From positions 496,001 to 560,000 of the forward strand of contig NZ_BPIG01000002.1 in NCBI RefSeq assembly GCF_026003995.1: a stretch of 64,000 nt of DNA. Reading direction: 5' to 3'. This document shows, piece after piece, positions 1-8,445 of this stretch (the first letter of the stretch is position 1; the number at the start of each line of letters is the position of its first letter). Below the pieces are notes generated by a model. It was not told the DNA's origin. It saw only the letters and a list, made by a program, of their open reading frames with translations, and ran no database searches. This stretch comes from Tepidiforma sp. GTDB taxonomy: Bacteria; Chloroflexota; Dehalococcoidia; Tepidiformales; Tepidiformaceae. The position numbers and the translations under genes are program-made.

Positions 1-691
1 CATCGACGAATCCGGCGTCCGCCGCCTCCACTGGCCCGAAAATCACGCCTACGCGGTCCGCACCGGCCTCGGCGGCCACGACCTCATCGTCGTCCGCGGC
101 ATCGAGCCGAACCTCCGCTGGCGCACCTTCGCCGCCCGCCTCGCCGAGGCGATCGTGCCGCTCCAGCCCGCCCTCGTCTGCACCCTCGTCGCCCGCCCGG
201 CGGCCACTCCCCACACCCGGCCCATCCCCGTGACCGGCTCCAGCGCCGACCCCCGCCTCGCCGCCCGCTACGGCCTCGGCCGCTCGCTCTACCAGGGCCC
301 CACCGGCATCATCGGCGTCATCCACGACGTCCTCCGCGCCCGCGGCCTCGACCTCATCAGCCTCGCCGCCGGCGTCCCCCACTACCTCAGCATCGACGAA
401 AACCCGCCCGCCACCCTCGCGCTCATCCGCGCGCTCGAACCCGTGCTCGGCTACCCCGTCCCCGAAGGCGACCTCGAGGACCGCGCCGCCGCCTTCGTCG
501 ACCGCGTCAATGAAGCCTCCCGCGGCGATGACCAGGTCGGCACGTACGTCCGCACCCTCGAAGCCCAGTACGAAGACGACACCGACGACGAAGGCACCAG
601 CGACGAGGAGCCCGGCGACAGCGAACTCCCCTCCGCCGACGACATCCTCAAAGACGTCGAAGACTTCCTCCGCGGCACCGGCGACCGCTAA
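1..691 (+). CDS. PAC2 family protein (3' part)
   Basis: The gene enters from outside the window in frame 2, so its start is not visible; about 229 residues are seen, ending at TAA 689-691. The visible part has the PAC2 layout: an early VVRGIEPN stretch, then HTRPIPVTG, a YQGPTGIIGVIHDVL segment and AAGVPHYLS. PAC2 proteins are related to proteasome assembly chaperones; bacterial members with this ATP-grasp-like neighbourhood have no settled role. The last 45 residues are acidic and low in complexity (DDTDDEGTSDEEPGDSE), probably a disordered tail. No partner gene is visible because the upstream neighbour is cut off. Confidence 0.8.
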   Translation, partial: IDESGVRRLHWPENHAYAVRTGLGGHDLIVVRGIEPNLRWRTFAARLAEAIVPLQPALVCTLVARPAATPHTRPIPVTGSSADPRLAARYGLGRSLYQGPTGIIGVIHDVLRARGLDLISLAAGVPHYLSIDENPPATLALIRALEPVLGYPVPEGDLEDRAAAFVDRVNEASRGDDQVGTYVRTLEAQYEDDTDDEGTSDEEPGDSELPSADDILKDVEDFLRGTGDR

Positions 692-874
692 CGCCGGACG
701 GCGCCGCCCCGCACGGCATCGCTCCGGGTTCCTCCCCCGTCCATCGGCTCACGGCCCGAACGCTTCGCGTCCGCCTCCCGCGCCGGCGCGCAGCGCCCGC
801 ACCCGGCGGCGATGCCGCCATAGGCAGCGAGCCATCCCGCGCCGCGGCGTCAGCCGCGGCATCCCACGCGCAAG
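692..874. other. Convergent intergenic gap with two hairpins
   Basis: No gene is seen here. Two GC-only inverted repeats lie between the converging PAC2 and GntR genes: GGCGGC-gat-GCCGCC near 808-822 and CCGCGGC-gtca-GCCGCGG at 842-859. Neither has a T tract, so they are at most weak bidirectional terminators. Confidence 0.3.
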
Positions 875-1198
875 CTACGGAAAATCGCTCCCCGGGATGC
901 TCTCCGGGTCGCGCACCAGCTCTTCCCACCGCCGGCGGATCACGTCCAGCGGCGCCGGCGGCGGCGTCCACGGCAGCCCCCGCACGATGACGCCCCGGTT
1001 CGGCGCGTGCTCCACCAGCCCCTCGCTCTCCAGCCGGCGGAACGCCTCCCGCACCGGCGTCTGGCTCACCCCCCAGCGCGCCGCGATCTCCTCCTGCCGC
1101 AGGTGCTCACCCTCCTTCAGGTTCCCGGAGAGAATCGCCGCCTGCAGCGCCTCGTAGACCAAATCCGCCTTCGTCTTCCGCGGGTTCCGCATCGCCAT
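875..1198 (-). CDS. Short GntR-type winged-helix regulator
   Basis: This 107-residue protein holds a GntR-type winged helix: residues 8-75 contain the pattern AILSGNLKEGEHLRQEEIA and the recognition helix GVSQTPVREAFRRLESEGL, followed by the wing GVIVRG. FadR/GntR regulators normally add an FCD or UTRA ligand domain of 120-170 residues. Here only about 30 residues follow, and no other frame downstream restores such a domain. It is therefore a DNA-binding-only protein or an old truncation. The start is the ATG at 1196-1198; a second ATG two codons later is also possible. It lies 186 bp from and divergent to the flagellar operon, so it could act on that promoter region, but nothing proves it. 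Confidence 0.75.
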   Translation of the reverse strand: MAMRNPRKTKADLVYEALQAAILSGNLKEGEHLRQEEIAARWGVSQTPVREAFRRLESEGLVEHAPNRGVIVRGLPWTPPPAPLDVIRRRWEELVRDPESIPGSDFP

Positions 1199-1384
1199 AC
1201 CCCAAGCATACCCCACCGCGTCCCTGCTCCCCGGTCCCAACCTCCAAGCTTCAACCTCCAACCTCCATCAGGGATTCCCCCGCCCAACCTCAGCACCCCG
1301 CGCTCCGCCCTCAGGGAGTTCCCCACGTCCGCCGCACCACACCCGCCCCCTACGCTGGAGGCACCCACGTCTCGGGGCATCGCC
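1199..1384. promoter_or_regulatory. Divergent promoter region before the flagellar operon
   Basis: This 186-bp gap separates the GntR-like gene (left) and flbD (right). It contains a pyrimidine-rich stretch with repeated CAACCTCC at 1240-1265, ATCAGGG at 1267-1273, and a TACGCT box at 1351-1356 in the same style as the -10 boxes elsewhere in the window. A GGAGG-like sequence directly follows that box. I see no clear sigma-28 or sigma-54 promoter. Confidence 0.4.
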
Positions 1385-1585
1385 ATGATCAAGCTGACCC
1401 GCATCGATGGCACCGAGTTCTACCTCAACCCGGACCTCTTCGAGGTCATGGAAGCCTCGCACGACACCCACATCACCCTCACCAACGGCCACCGCTACGT
1501 CTGCCAGGAGTCGCCCGAGACCATCATCGACCGCATCGCGGAGTTCCGCCGCCTGAGCATCGGCGCCATCCGGAGGTCCGCCTGA
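1385..1585 (+). CDS. flbD: Flagellar FlbD family protein
   Basis: This 66-residue protein matches the small FlbD family: it begins MIKLTRIDGTEFYLNPDLFE and continues with TNGHRYVCQESPETIIDRI. These short proteins sit next to motA in many Gram-positive-type flagellar operons and are unrelated to the Caulobacter NtrC-like FlbD; their exact role is not settled. It is the first gene of the operon, and its TGA overlaps the ATG of motA by one base (TGATG), with GGAGG at about 1572 serving motA. The start is the ATG at 1385; the same frame stays open upstream, but the sequence there is not protein-like. Confidence 0.85.
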   Translation: MIKLTRIDGTEFYLNPDLFEVMEASHDTHITLTNGHRYVCQESPETIIDRIAEFRRLSIGAIRRSA

Positions 1586-2382
1586 TGGACCTCGCGACCG
1601 TCATCGGCCTCGTCGTCGCCATCATCGGCATCATCGGCGGAAACATCCTCGAGGGCGGCGACCCCATGAAGCTCATCAACCTGCCGGGCTTCTTCATCGT
1701 CGTCCTCGGCTCCCTCGGCGCCGTCATGATCTCCCAGCCGCTCTCCGTCATGATCGGCCTCCCCAAGTTCATCCTCAAAGCCTTCTTCGGCGGCGCCCAG
1801 CACAACTCCGCCGAGACCGTCGAGCTCTTCGTCCAGATGGCCGATAAAGCCCGCCGCGAAGGCCTCCTCGCCCTCGAAGCCGACGTCGAGAAAATCCACG
1901 ACCCCTTCACCCGCAAGGGCGTCCAGCTCATGATCGACGGCACCGACCCCGAACTCCTCCGCGAGATCATGGAGATCGAGCGGGAGTCGATGAAGCACCG
2001 CCACGAGGGCAACTTCGCCGCCCTCGAATTCATGGGCGGCATCGCTCCCACCATCGGCGTTCTCGGCGCCGTCATGGGCCTCATGGGCGTCATGTCCCAC
2101 CTCGATGAGCCCGACCACATCGGCCCCGGCATCGCCACCGCCTTCGTCGCCACCTTCTACGGCGTCTTCACCGCCAACGTCCTCTGGCTGCCCCTCGCCA
2201 ACAAGCTCAAGAACAACTCCAAGCACGAACTCCACGCCCTCGATGTCGTCATCGAAGGCCTCATGTCCATCCAGGCCGGCGATAACCCCCGCATCGTCCG
2301 CGAAAAGCTCGAAGGCTTCCTCCAGCCCTCCGCCCGCGGCAAGAAGGACGACCATGCCGAGGCCCGCCGGGAGGCCGCATGA
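1585..2382 (+). CDS. motA: Flagellar motor stator protein MotA
   Basis: MotA forms the proton or sodium channel of the stator with MotB in the cytoplasmic membrane. The 265-residue protein has four predicted membrane segments: residues 3-20, 30-50, and a pair at about 150-170 and 185-205. The long cytoplasmic loop between them carries the charged residues that push on FliG (ADKARREGLLALE and FTRKGVQLMIDG). GIAPTIGVLGAVMGLMGVM is the typical third membrane segment. Length is normal. It overlaps flbD by one base and motB by four (ATGA), so translation is coupled. Confidence 0.95.
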   Translation: MDLATVIGLVVAIIGIIGGNILEGGDPMKLINLPGFFIVVLGSLGAVMISQPLSVMIGLPKFILKAFFGGAQHNSAETVELFVQMADKARREGLLALEADVEKIHDPFTRKGVQLMIDGTDPELLREIMEIERESMKHRHEGNFAALEFMGGIAPTIGVLGAVMGLMGVMSHLDEPDHIGPGIATAFVATFYGVFTANVLWLPLANKLKNNSKHELHALDVVIEGLMSIQAGDNPRIVREKLEGFLQPSARGKKDDHAEARREAA

Positions 2383-3134
2383 GCAAGCGCGCCCCCGAGC
2401 CGGAGAAGCCCGAAAACCACGAACGATGGATCGTCTCCTACGCCGACATGGTGACGCTCCTCTTCGCCCTCTTCGTCGTCCTCTACGCCACCAGCGACGC
2501 CAACCCCCAGAAGCTCCAGTCCGTCCGCGTCTCCATCGAACAGGCCTTCTCGATCGGCGTCCTCCAGGGCTCCAACGGCTCCTCCGCCGTGCTCAACCAG
2601 GGCGGCGGCCTCACGCCCTCCCTCAACGAAATCCGCTCCAACACGTTCCAGGGCCTCAACGACACCCTCTCCGAATTCGCCGCCGCCAACGGCCTCGAGG
2701 GCAAAATCCAGCTCCGCTCCGACGCCACCTCGATCACCATCTCGCTCGCCGATAACCTCCTCTTCGACCCCGGCTCCGCCGACCTCCGCCCCGGCAGCGT
2801 CGATGTCCTCCTCCAGGTCGCCGATGCCCTGAAGGGCCTCCCCAACCAGCTCCGCATCGAAGGCCACACCGACGACATCCCGCCGAACAGCCGCGACTAC
2901 CCCACCAACTGGGAGCTCTCCACCGCCCGCGCCACCCGCGTGCTCCGCGTCCTCGTCGAACAGGGCGGCCTCGACCCCGCCAAGCTCTACGCCGCGGGCT
3001 ACGCCGATACCCGCCCCCTCGCCAGCAACGCCACCCCGGAAGGCCGCGCCCTCAACCGCCGCGCCGACATCGTCATCCTCTATCCCACCATCGAAGACCT
3101 GCAGAAGGCCCTCTCCGGGGCCCAGCGGAGGTAA
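2379..3134 (+). CDS. motB: Flagellar motor stator protein MotB
   Basis: MotB pairs with MotA and anchors the stator to the cell wall. Its single membrane segment at residues 17-37 reads WIVSYADMVTLLFALFVVLY and contains the conserved ion-binding aspartate D23. The C-terminal half, about residues 115-240, is an OmpA-type peptidoglycan-binding domain with the core RIEGHTDDIPP, NWELSTARA and LNRRADIVI. The 251-residue length is typical. The ion used cannot be told safely from sequence. Its start overlaps the motA stop. Confidence 0.95.
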   Translation: MSKRAPEPEKPENHERWIVSYADMVTLLFALFVVLYATSDANPQKLQSVRVSIEQAFSIGVLQGSNGSSAVLNQGGGLTPSLNEIRSNTFQGLNDTLSEFAAANGLEGKIQLRSDATSITISLADNLLFDPGSADLRPGSVDVLLQVADALKGLPNQLRIEGHTDDIPPNSRDYPTNWELSTARATRVLRVLVEQGGLDPAKLYAAGYADTRPLASNATPEGRALNRRADIVILYPTIEDLQKALSGAQRR

Positions 3135-3139
3135 CGCCC

Positions 3140-3676
3140 ATGTTCAAGGACAAGAAGATCCTCGCCGGCGGCGCCGTCCTCTTCGTGGCCGCCTTCTGGT
3201 TCTACATCAAGCCCAACTACATGGACCCGAAGCCCCCGCCCGTCTACACCGCCGAGCAGATCGCCAACGCCCCGCGGCCCACCGTCTTCCTCGGGAAAGA
3301 CTCCGGCGGCGGCCACGGCGGCAAAGCCAGCAACGCCCCCGAGGGCATCGTCCTCAACCTCAAGCCCTCCGGCACCACCCAGCGCTACGTCAAAGTCATC
3401 ATGGCCCTCGAATTCGGGCCCGCGACGCCGCCCTGGGTCGGCCTCACTACCGACCAGATCGCCGCCAAGAACGCCGAGTTCGCCCACCACCTCGAACCAG
3501 AAATGCACAAGATCCTCGACGCCGTCGCCTACGTCATCGGCTCCCACACCGCCGAAGAGCTCTCCACCGTCGAGGGCAAAGAAAAGCTCAAAGAAGAGCT
3601 CATCGAAGCTATCAACCACCACCTCCACGGCGAAAAAGTCGAAAAAATCTACTTCGAAACCTTCATCATCCAGTAG
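3140..3676 (+). CDS. fliL: Flagellar basal body-associated protein FliL
   Basis: FliL is a single-pass membrane protein that surrounds and supports the stator. The 178-residue protein has a membrane segment at about residues 8-24 (LAGGAVLFVAAFWFYI) and a periplasmic FliL domain: LNLKPSGTTQRYVKVIMALEF, then a C-terminal KEELIEAINHHL and YFETFIIQ, the usual FliL ending. A glycine-rich stretch GGGHGGK lies in the linker. A GGAGG at 3126-3130 sits just before the ATG. Position between motB and the switch gene is standard. Confidence 0.9.
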   Translation: MFKDKKILAGGAVLFVAAFWFYIKPNYMDPKPPPVYTAEQIANAPRPTVFLGKDSGGGHGGKASNAPEGIVLNLKPSGTTQRYVKVIMALEFGPATPPWVGLTTDQIAAKNAEFAHHLEPEMHKILDAVAYVIGSHTAEELSTVEGKEKLKEELIEAINHHLHGEKVEKIYFETFIIQ

Positions 3677-3687
3677 GAGCGCACCCC

Positions 3688-4773
3688 ATGGCCGACCCGG
3701 TCGACGTCCTCGCCCAGCTCCTCTCCCCCCAGCAGGCCGCCACCCTCGATGCCGTCGGCCGCCGCGCCTGGGAAGCCGCCTCCCGCGCCCTCCAGGTCAT
3801 CCAGGGCCAGGCGCCTGCCGTTGCGCTCGGCGAGGCCCGCCTCGTCATGCCCGACGAAATCCAGGGCGAGTTCGGCGACCCCCACCTCGCCGTCCCGGTC
3901 GAACTCTCCACCGACAACGACCAGGCGGCGACGGCCTACCTCGTCCTCCCCACCGCGCCAGCCGCCGCCTACCTCCAGACCGAGGCCGATAACCCCGAAG
4001 ACCAGGAGCAGCAGACGCTCGTCGTCGCCTCCACCTTCCTCGGCCAGGTCATCCAGGCGCTCAACCAGGACGTCTTCGCCCGCTCCTCCAACGGCCTCAT
4101 CCTCTCCTTCGACGACGTCACCGCCAACACCATGCCCGCCACCCTCGGCGGCCTCGATGACGCCTGCCTCTACCTCACCGCGAGCCTCTCCGCCGCGCAG
4201 GCGCTGCCCATCGCCCTCGTCCTGCCCGGCACCTTCCTCGATATCGTCGCCGGCTCGATGGCCACCGCCTTCGCCGAGCCGGCCGCAGCTGAAACCCCCC
4301 TGATCACTCAGGAAGACCTCGAAGCTGCCGAACTCCTCGATGTCGAACTCCAGCGCATCGAGGAACCCATGGCCTTCCCGCAGCAGCCCGACCCGCAGCC
4401 CGCCGCGCCCCGCCGCGCCGCACCCCCGCCGAAGGAGCAGCCGCCGGTCACCGCCCAGCGCGCGCGCTTCACCCCGCTGCCCGACCCTGGCCCGGCCGAG
4501 CACACCGCCGGCATCGAACTCCTCGCCGGCCTCGAAATGAACGTCACCGTCGAGCTCGGCCGCACCCGCCTCACCGTCGCCGAAGTCCTCAGCCTCGGCC
4601 CCGGCTCCGTCATCGAACTCGACCGCATCGCCGGCGAACCCGTCGACATCCTCGTCAACGACCGCCTCGTCGCCCGCGGCGAGGTCGTCGTCGTCGATGA
4701 GAACTTCGGCGTCCGCGTCGTCGAAGTCGTCCGCCGCGGCCACGAAATCGAAGAGCCCGAGCCCGTCGCATGA
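3688..4773 (+). CDS. fliY: Flagellar switch protein FliY/FliN (FliN domain with CheC-like N-terminus)
   Basis: The C-terminal 80 residues form a FliN (SpoA) domain: MNVTVELGRTRLTVAEVLSL, GSVIELDRIAGEPVDILVND and GEVVVVDENFGVRV. The N-terminal 200 residues resemble the CheC/FliM-middle fold of FliY. A proline-rich linker (about residues 230-265) joins them. FliY is part of the C ring and, in Bacillus, a CheY-P phosphatase. The usual phosphatase pattern D/S-x3-E-x2-N is not evident: the matching helix reads LDAVGRRAWEAAS. It may therefore be structural only. At 361 residues it is close to FliY length and much longer than FliN. Its stop overlaps the fliO start (ATGA). Confidence 0.85.
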   Translation: MADPVDVLAQLLSPQQAATLDAVGRRAWEAASRALQVIQGQAPAVALGEARLVMPDEIQGEFGDPHLAVPVELSTDNDQAATAYLVLPTAPAAAYLQTEADNPEDQEQQTLVVASTFLGQVIQALNQDVFARSSNGLILSFDDVTANTMPATLGGLDDACLYLTASLSAAQALPIALVLPGTFLDIVAGSMATAFAEPAAAETPLITQEDLEAAELLDVELQRIEEPMAFPQQPDPQPAAPRRAAPPPKEQPPVTAQRARFTPLPDPGPAEHTAGIELLAGLEMNVTVELGRTRLTVAEVLSLGPGSVIELDRIAGEPVDILVNDRLVARGEVVVVDENFGVRVVEVVRRGHEIEEPEPVA

Positions 4774-5373
4774 GCGACCCGGCGGCCCGGAAGCGCCTCA
4801 CCTGGCTCGTCGCCATCTGCGGCGCGCTCCTCGTCGCCATCCTCTTCATCTCCCTCGCGGCCCCCTCCCCCCGGCCGGCCTCCCCCACCCTCGTCCCCGC
4901 CGACCCCGGGACGGCCTCCGACCCCGGCGCGCCTGCGGCCGGTACTGAGGCCGGCTTCTCCCTCGGCCCGGGCGACCTCATCTCCCTCGGCTGGCGGCTC
5001 GGCCTCGTCGCCCTCATCATCGGCGGCTCCATCGTCGGGCTCCGCTGGTGGGCCCGCCGCATGGCCGCCCCGGCCAGCACCACCGGCTTCCTCCGCGTCG
5101 TCGATACCCTCCCCATCAGCAGCGGCCGCACCATCCACCTCCTCGCCCTCGGCGACCGCGTCATCGCCATCGGCGCCACCCCCCAGCAGATCACCATGCT
5201 CGAAGCCCTCACCCCCGAAGAGGCCGAGCGCGTCCTCGCCGCCGCCGACGCGAAGAACGACCCCCTCCCCCCTCGGCGACTTCGCCGCCCAGCTGCTCGA
5301 ATCGCTCCGCCGGGGCGAACAGCGCGCCGCCCGCGAGCCCGTCATCGGCGCCGAGCCGCGCCGCCAGGCTTAG
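4770..5373 (+). CDS. fliO: Flagellar biosynthesis protein FliO, frame broken near the 3' end
   Basis: FliO helps assemble the FliPQR export gate. The protein has an N-terminal membrane segment (residues 10-30), a Pro/Ala-rich linker, a second membrane segment (LGLVALIIGGSIVGLRWWAR, about 75-94) and a C-terminal FliO domain (LRVVDTLPIS, LLALGDRVIAIG). The first frame fails at a run of six C (5267-5272). With one C removed, the frame continues LPLGDFAAQLLESLRRGEQ to a TAG at 5371-5373, giving a normal FliO of about 200 residues. I treat this as one gene with a one-base insertion, probably a sequencing error. Confidence 0.8.
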
Positions 5374-5511
5374 GCGCTTCCCCGGCCCCGGATCAGGGTT
5401 GCTGCCCGCAGCCCGTGAGGGAACCGCCCCCGCTCCGGTGGGGTTCTCCGGATTCAGGCCCGCCCCCCTCCGCCGATACGCTGGCCTCACCCTTTCCCAC
5501 CGGGGGCCAGC
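5374..5511 (+). promoter_or_regulatory. Gap in the flagellar operon with a possible internal promoter
   Basis: This 138-bp gap between fliO and fliP is large for this tight operon. It holds ATCAGGG at 5392-5398 and TACGCT at 5477-5482, the same pair and nearly the same spacing (about 85 bp) as before flbD. An internal promoter for the export-gate genes is possible; it is inferred from this similarity only. Confidence 0.3.
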
Positions 5512-6301
5512 GTGGCGCACCGCCAGAAACCCCGCCGCCGACGGCGCATCCTCCTCCCCCTCGCCCTCCTCGGCCTCGCGCTCGTCCTCCTCACCGGCTG
5601 CGTCCAGCAGACGGCCGCCCCCGGTCAGCCGGCCGCGCCGCAGGACCCGGCAGCGCTCGCCCAGGACCCCCGCAACGTCTCCGCCGCGATCCAGCTCCTC
5701 GTCCTCATCACCGTCCTCTCCCTCGCCCCCGCCATCCTCGTGATGGTCACCTCCTTCACCCGCATCATCGTCGTCCTCTCCCTCGTCCGGAACGCCATCG
5801 GCATCCCCCAGCTGCCGCCGAACCAGGTTCTCATCGGGATGGCCCTCTTCCTCACCGCCTTCGTCATGGCCCCCCAGGTCAAGACCATCAACGACGAGGC
5901 GATCCAGCCCTACCTCGCCGGCACCATCTCCCAGCAGGAGGCCTTCGAGCGCGGCGAAGCCCCCCTTCGCCAGTTCATGCTCAAGCAAACCCGCGAGCAG
6001 GACCTCGCCCTCTTCCTCAAGCTCTCCGGCAGCCCCAAGCCGAACAGCCCGGACGACGTCCCCACCTACGTCCTCGTTCCCGCCTTCACCATCAGCGAAC
6101 TGAAGACAGCCTTCCAGATGGGCTTCGTCATGTTCGTCCCCTTCCTCATCATCGACCTCGTCATCTCCTCCGCCCTGCTCAGCATGGGCATGATGATGCT
6201 GCCCCCCCGTCATCGTCTCCCTGCCCTTCAAAATCCTTCTCTTCGTCCTCGTCGATGGCTGGTATCTCATCGTCGGCTCCCTCGTGGGGAGCTTTGCCTA
6301 G
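5512..6301 (+). CDS. fliP: Flagellar export gate protein FliP, frame broken; N-terminal lipobox
   Basis: FliP forms the core of the export gate with FliQ and FliR. Family signs are [36 protein letters not shown] and the C-terminal MGMMMLPP. The frame fails in a run of seven C (6202-6208); with one C fewer it continues [20 protein letters not shown] and ends at TAG 6299-6301, giving 262 residues, normal for FliP. The start is GTG 5512. Residues 13-30 form a signal peptide ending in the lipobox L27-T-G-C30, which is unusual because FliP signals are normally cut by the ordinary signal peptidase. The insertion is probably a sequencing error. Confidence 0.85.
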
Positions 6302-6310
6302 GAGCATCCC

Positions 6311-6580
6311 GTGAACGAAGGCGTCATCCTCGGCCTCATGCGCGAAGCCCTCACCGTCGGCATGCTCGTCGGCGCCCCCATCCTCGGCACCACCCTCGTC
6401 GTCGGGATGGTCGTCTCCATCATCCAGGCCGCCACGCAGGTCAACGAAGCCACCCTCACCTTCGTCCCCAAGCTCATCGCCGTCTTCGTCGCGATGCTCC
6501 TCTTCGGCCCCTGGATGATGTCGACCCTGCTCGATTTCTCCGCCGGCATCTTCGCGAACATGGCCGCGTACGGGCGCTGA
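6311..6580 (+). CDS. fliQ: Flagellar export gate protein FliQ
   Basis: FliQ is the small two-helix subunit of the export gate. The 89-residue protein has two membrane segments, at about 15-38 (TVGMLVGAPILGTTLVVGMV) and 52-72, separated by the FliQ signature SIIQAATQVNEATLTFVPK. The start is GTG 6311 with GAGC-type spacing after the fliP stop, ten bases upstream. Length and position are standard. Confidence 0.93.
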   Translation: MNEGVILGLMREALTVGMLVGAPILGTTLVVGMVVSIIQAATQVNEATLTFVPKLIAVFVAMLLFGPWMMSTLLDFSAGIFANMAAYGR

Positions 6581-6582
6581 CC

Positions 6583-7365
6583 ATGGCCCTGGACCTCTCC
6601 CCCGTCACGACCTACACCTTCCTTCTCATCCTGATCCGCACCTCGGCCATGCTCGTCTCCTCGCCGCTCCTCTCGCACCGCGGCATTCCTGCCCAGGCGA
6701 AGATCGGCTTTGCCGTCTTCACCGCCCTCGTGCTCACCCCGATCACGAAGCTCCCCGGCGGCCAGCCGCCCGAGACCTTCGGCCGCCTCGTCGACGACGT
6801 CCTCCGCGAGACCCTCTTCGGCCTCGGCCTCGGCCTCGCCATGAACATCGTCTTCATCGGCCTCCAGATGGCTTCCCGCATCATCGGCCTGCAGGTCGGC
6901 TTCGGCCTCGGCGCCGTCTTCGACCCCATCACCGGCACCGAATTCGGCGTCTTCGACCAGTTCTACGCCCTCCTCGTCACCCTCGTCTTCTTCGTCATCA
7001 ACGGCCACCACCTCGTCATCCAGTCGCTCGCCGAAACCCTGCAGGCCGTGCCGCCCGGCACCTTCGACCCGTTCAGCCTCGCGCCCTCCGGCATCACCGC
7101 CCTCATCGCCGGCCTCACCGTCACGGCCGTCCGCATCGCCATGCCCGTCATGGCCGCCCTCCTCCTCACCGACGTCGGCATGGGCATCGTCGCCCGCACC
7201 GTCCCCCAGGTGCAGATCCTCATCGTCGGCGCCCCGGTGAAGATCGGCGTCGGCATCCTCGTCCTCGGCGCCGCCCTCCCCGTCACCATGCAGCTGATGA
7301 ACGGTGTGTTCGGCGCCTCCCTGGCCGGCTCGAGCCGCATCCTCCTCGGCGGAGGCGCGCCCTAG
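6583..7365 (+). CDS. fliR: Flagellar export gate protein FliR
   Basis: FliR completes the FliPQR gate. The 260-residue protein has about six membrane segments and the family pattern LILIRTSAMLVSSPLLSHRG near the N-terminus, GLQVGFGLGAVFDPITGTE in the middle and PVKIGVGILVLGAALP near the end. The start is ATG 6583, two bases after the fliQ stop. Its TAG directly touches the flhB ATG. Confidence 0.93.
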   Translation: MALDLSPVTTYTFLLILIRTSAMLVSSPLLSHRGIPAQAKIGFAVFTALVLTPITKLPGGQPPETFGRLVDDVLRETLFGLGLGLAMNIVFIGLQMASRIIGLQVGFGLGAVFDPITGTEFGVFDQFYALLVTLVFFVINGHHLVIQSLAETLQAVPPGTFDPFSLAPSGITALIAGLTVTAVRIAMPVMAALLLTDVGMGIVARTVPQVQILIVGAPVKIGVGILVLGAALPVTMQLMNGVFGASLAGSSRILLGGGAP

Positions 7366-8445
7366 ATGGCCGGCGAACGCACCGAAGCGCCAACCCCAAA
7401 GCGCCTGCGCGACGCCCGCCAGAAGGGCGACGTCGCGCATAGCGACGAGGTCGTCTCGATCGGCGTCCTCCTCCTCGCCGTGCTCGCCATGAAGCTGCTC
7501 GGCCCTGCCCTCTGGGACAGCCTCGCCGCCATCCTCGCGCAGGGCCTCGGCCAGCCCGTGCCCGAGCTCACCCGCGAATCCGCCCAGCAGCTCGCCCGCG
7601 ACACCGCCTGGCAGACCGTCCGCGCCCTCCTCCCCCTCCTCGGCCTCGTCGCCGTCTCCGCCGTCGCCCTCAACGTCGCCCAGGTCGGCCCGCTCTTCAC
7701 TGGCCAGCGGCTCAAGCCCCAGCTCTCGCGAATCAATCCCGGCGCCGGCCTCAAGCGCATCGTCTCCGTCGACGGCCTCTTCCGCCTCGCCAAGTCGCTC
7801 CTCAAGTTCGTCATCATCGCGGTCGTCGTCGGCCTCACCCTCCGCGCCCAGTTCGCCGACCTCGCCGGCCTCGGCGCCCTCAGCATCGGCGCCGCCACCG
7901 CCCGCCTCGCCTCCCTCGGCTTCGATATCGCCTTCCGCGCCGCCGGCGTCCTCTTCCTCCTCGCCCTCGCCGACTACGCCTGGCAGCGCCGCCAGCACCT
8001 CAAGCGCCTCCGCATGACGAAGCACGAAGTCAAGCAGGAGCTCAAAGAAACCGACGGCGACCCCCACATCAAGGCCGCCATCCGCCGCCGCCGCCAGCAG
8101 CTCCTCAACCGCATGATCGCCGCCGTCAAGACGGCCGACGTGGTCGTCACCAACCCCACCCACTACGCCGTCGCCCTCAAGTACGACGCCGTCTCGATGC
8201 CCGCGCCCATGGTCGTCGCGAAGGGGCAGGACTACCTCGCCCTCCGCATCCGCGAAGTCGCCCGCGAGGCCGGCGTCCCCGTCCTCGAAGAGCCGCCGCT
8301 CGCCCGCGCCCTCCACGCCAGCGTCCAGGTCGGCCACTACATCCCGGCCAGCCTCTTCCACGCCGTCGCCGAAGTCCTCGCGTGGGTCTACGCCCTCCGC
8401 GCCCGCGCCGGCCGCCGCACCACCGCCCCAGGAGCCGCCAGGTGA
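7366..8445 (+). CDS. flhB: Flagellar export switch protein FlhB
   Basis: FlhB switches export from hook to filament substrates. It begins with the family pattern GERTEAPTPKRLRDARQKGD, has four membrane segments within residues 25-210, and carries the self-cleavage motif NPTH (about residue 262) followed by YAVALKYD. The C-terminal domain has the usual VPVLEEPPLARALH. The length of 359 residues is normal. Its TGA overlaps the GTG start of flhA (GTGA). Confidence 0.95.
   Translation: MAGERTEAPTPKRLRDARQKGDVAHSDEVVSIGVLLLAVLAMKLLGPALWDSLAAILAQGLGQPVPELTRESAQQLARDTAWQTVRALLPLLGLVAVSAVALNVAQVGPLFTGQRLKPQLSRINPGAGLKRIVSVDGLFRLAKSLLKFVIIAVVVGLTLRAQFADLAGLGALSIGAATARLASLGFDIAFRAAGVLFLLALADYAWQRRQHLKRLRMTKHEVKQELKETDGDPHIKAAIRRRRQQLLNRMIAAVKTADVVVTNPTHYAVALKYDAVSMPAPMVVAKGQDYLALRIREVAREAGVPVLEEPPLARALHASVQVGHYIPASLFHAVAEVLAWVYALRARAGRRTTAPGAAR

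Noticed and set aside
5483..5498. Sigma-54-like TGGCCTCACCCTTTCC before fliP
   Set aside because: The -12 element lacks TTGC and no other gap shows it; no RpoN-related gene is in the window.
6202..6208. Programmed frameshift in fliP and the other broken genes
   Set aside because: Slippage signals known for real cases favour A or T runs with stimulators; here unrelated genes all carry one extra base in C or G runs, which fits error better.
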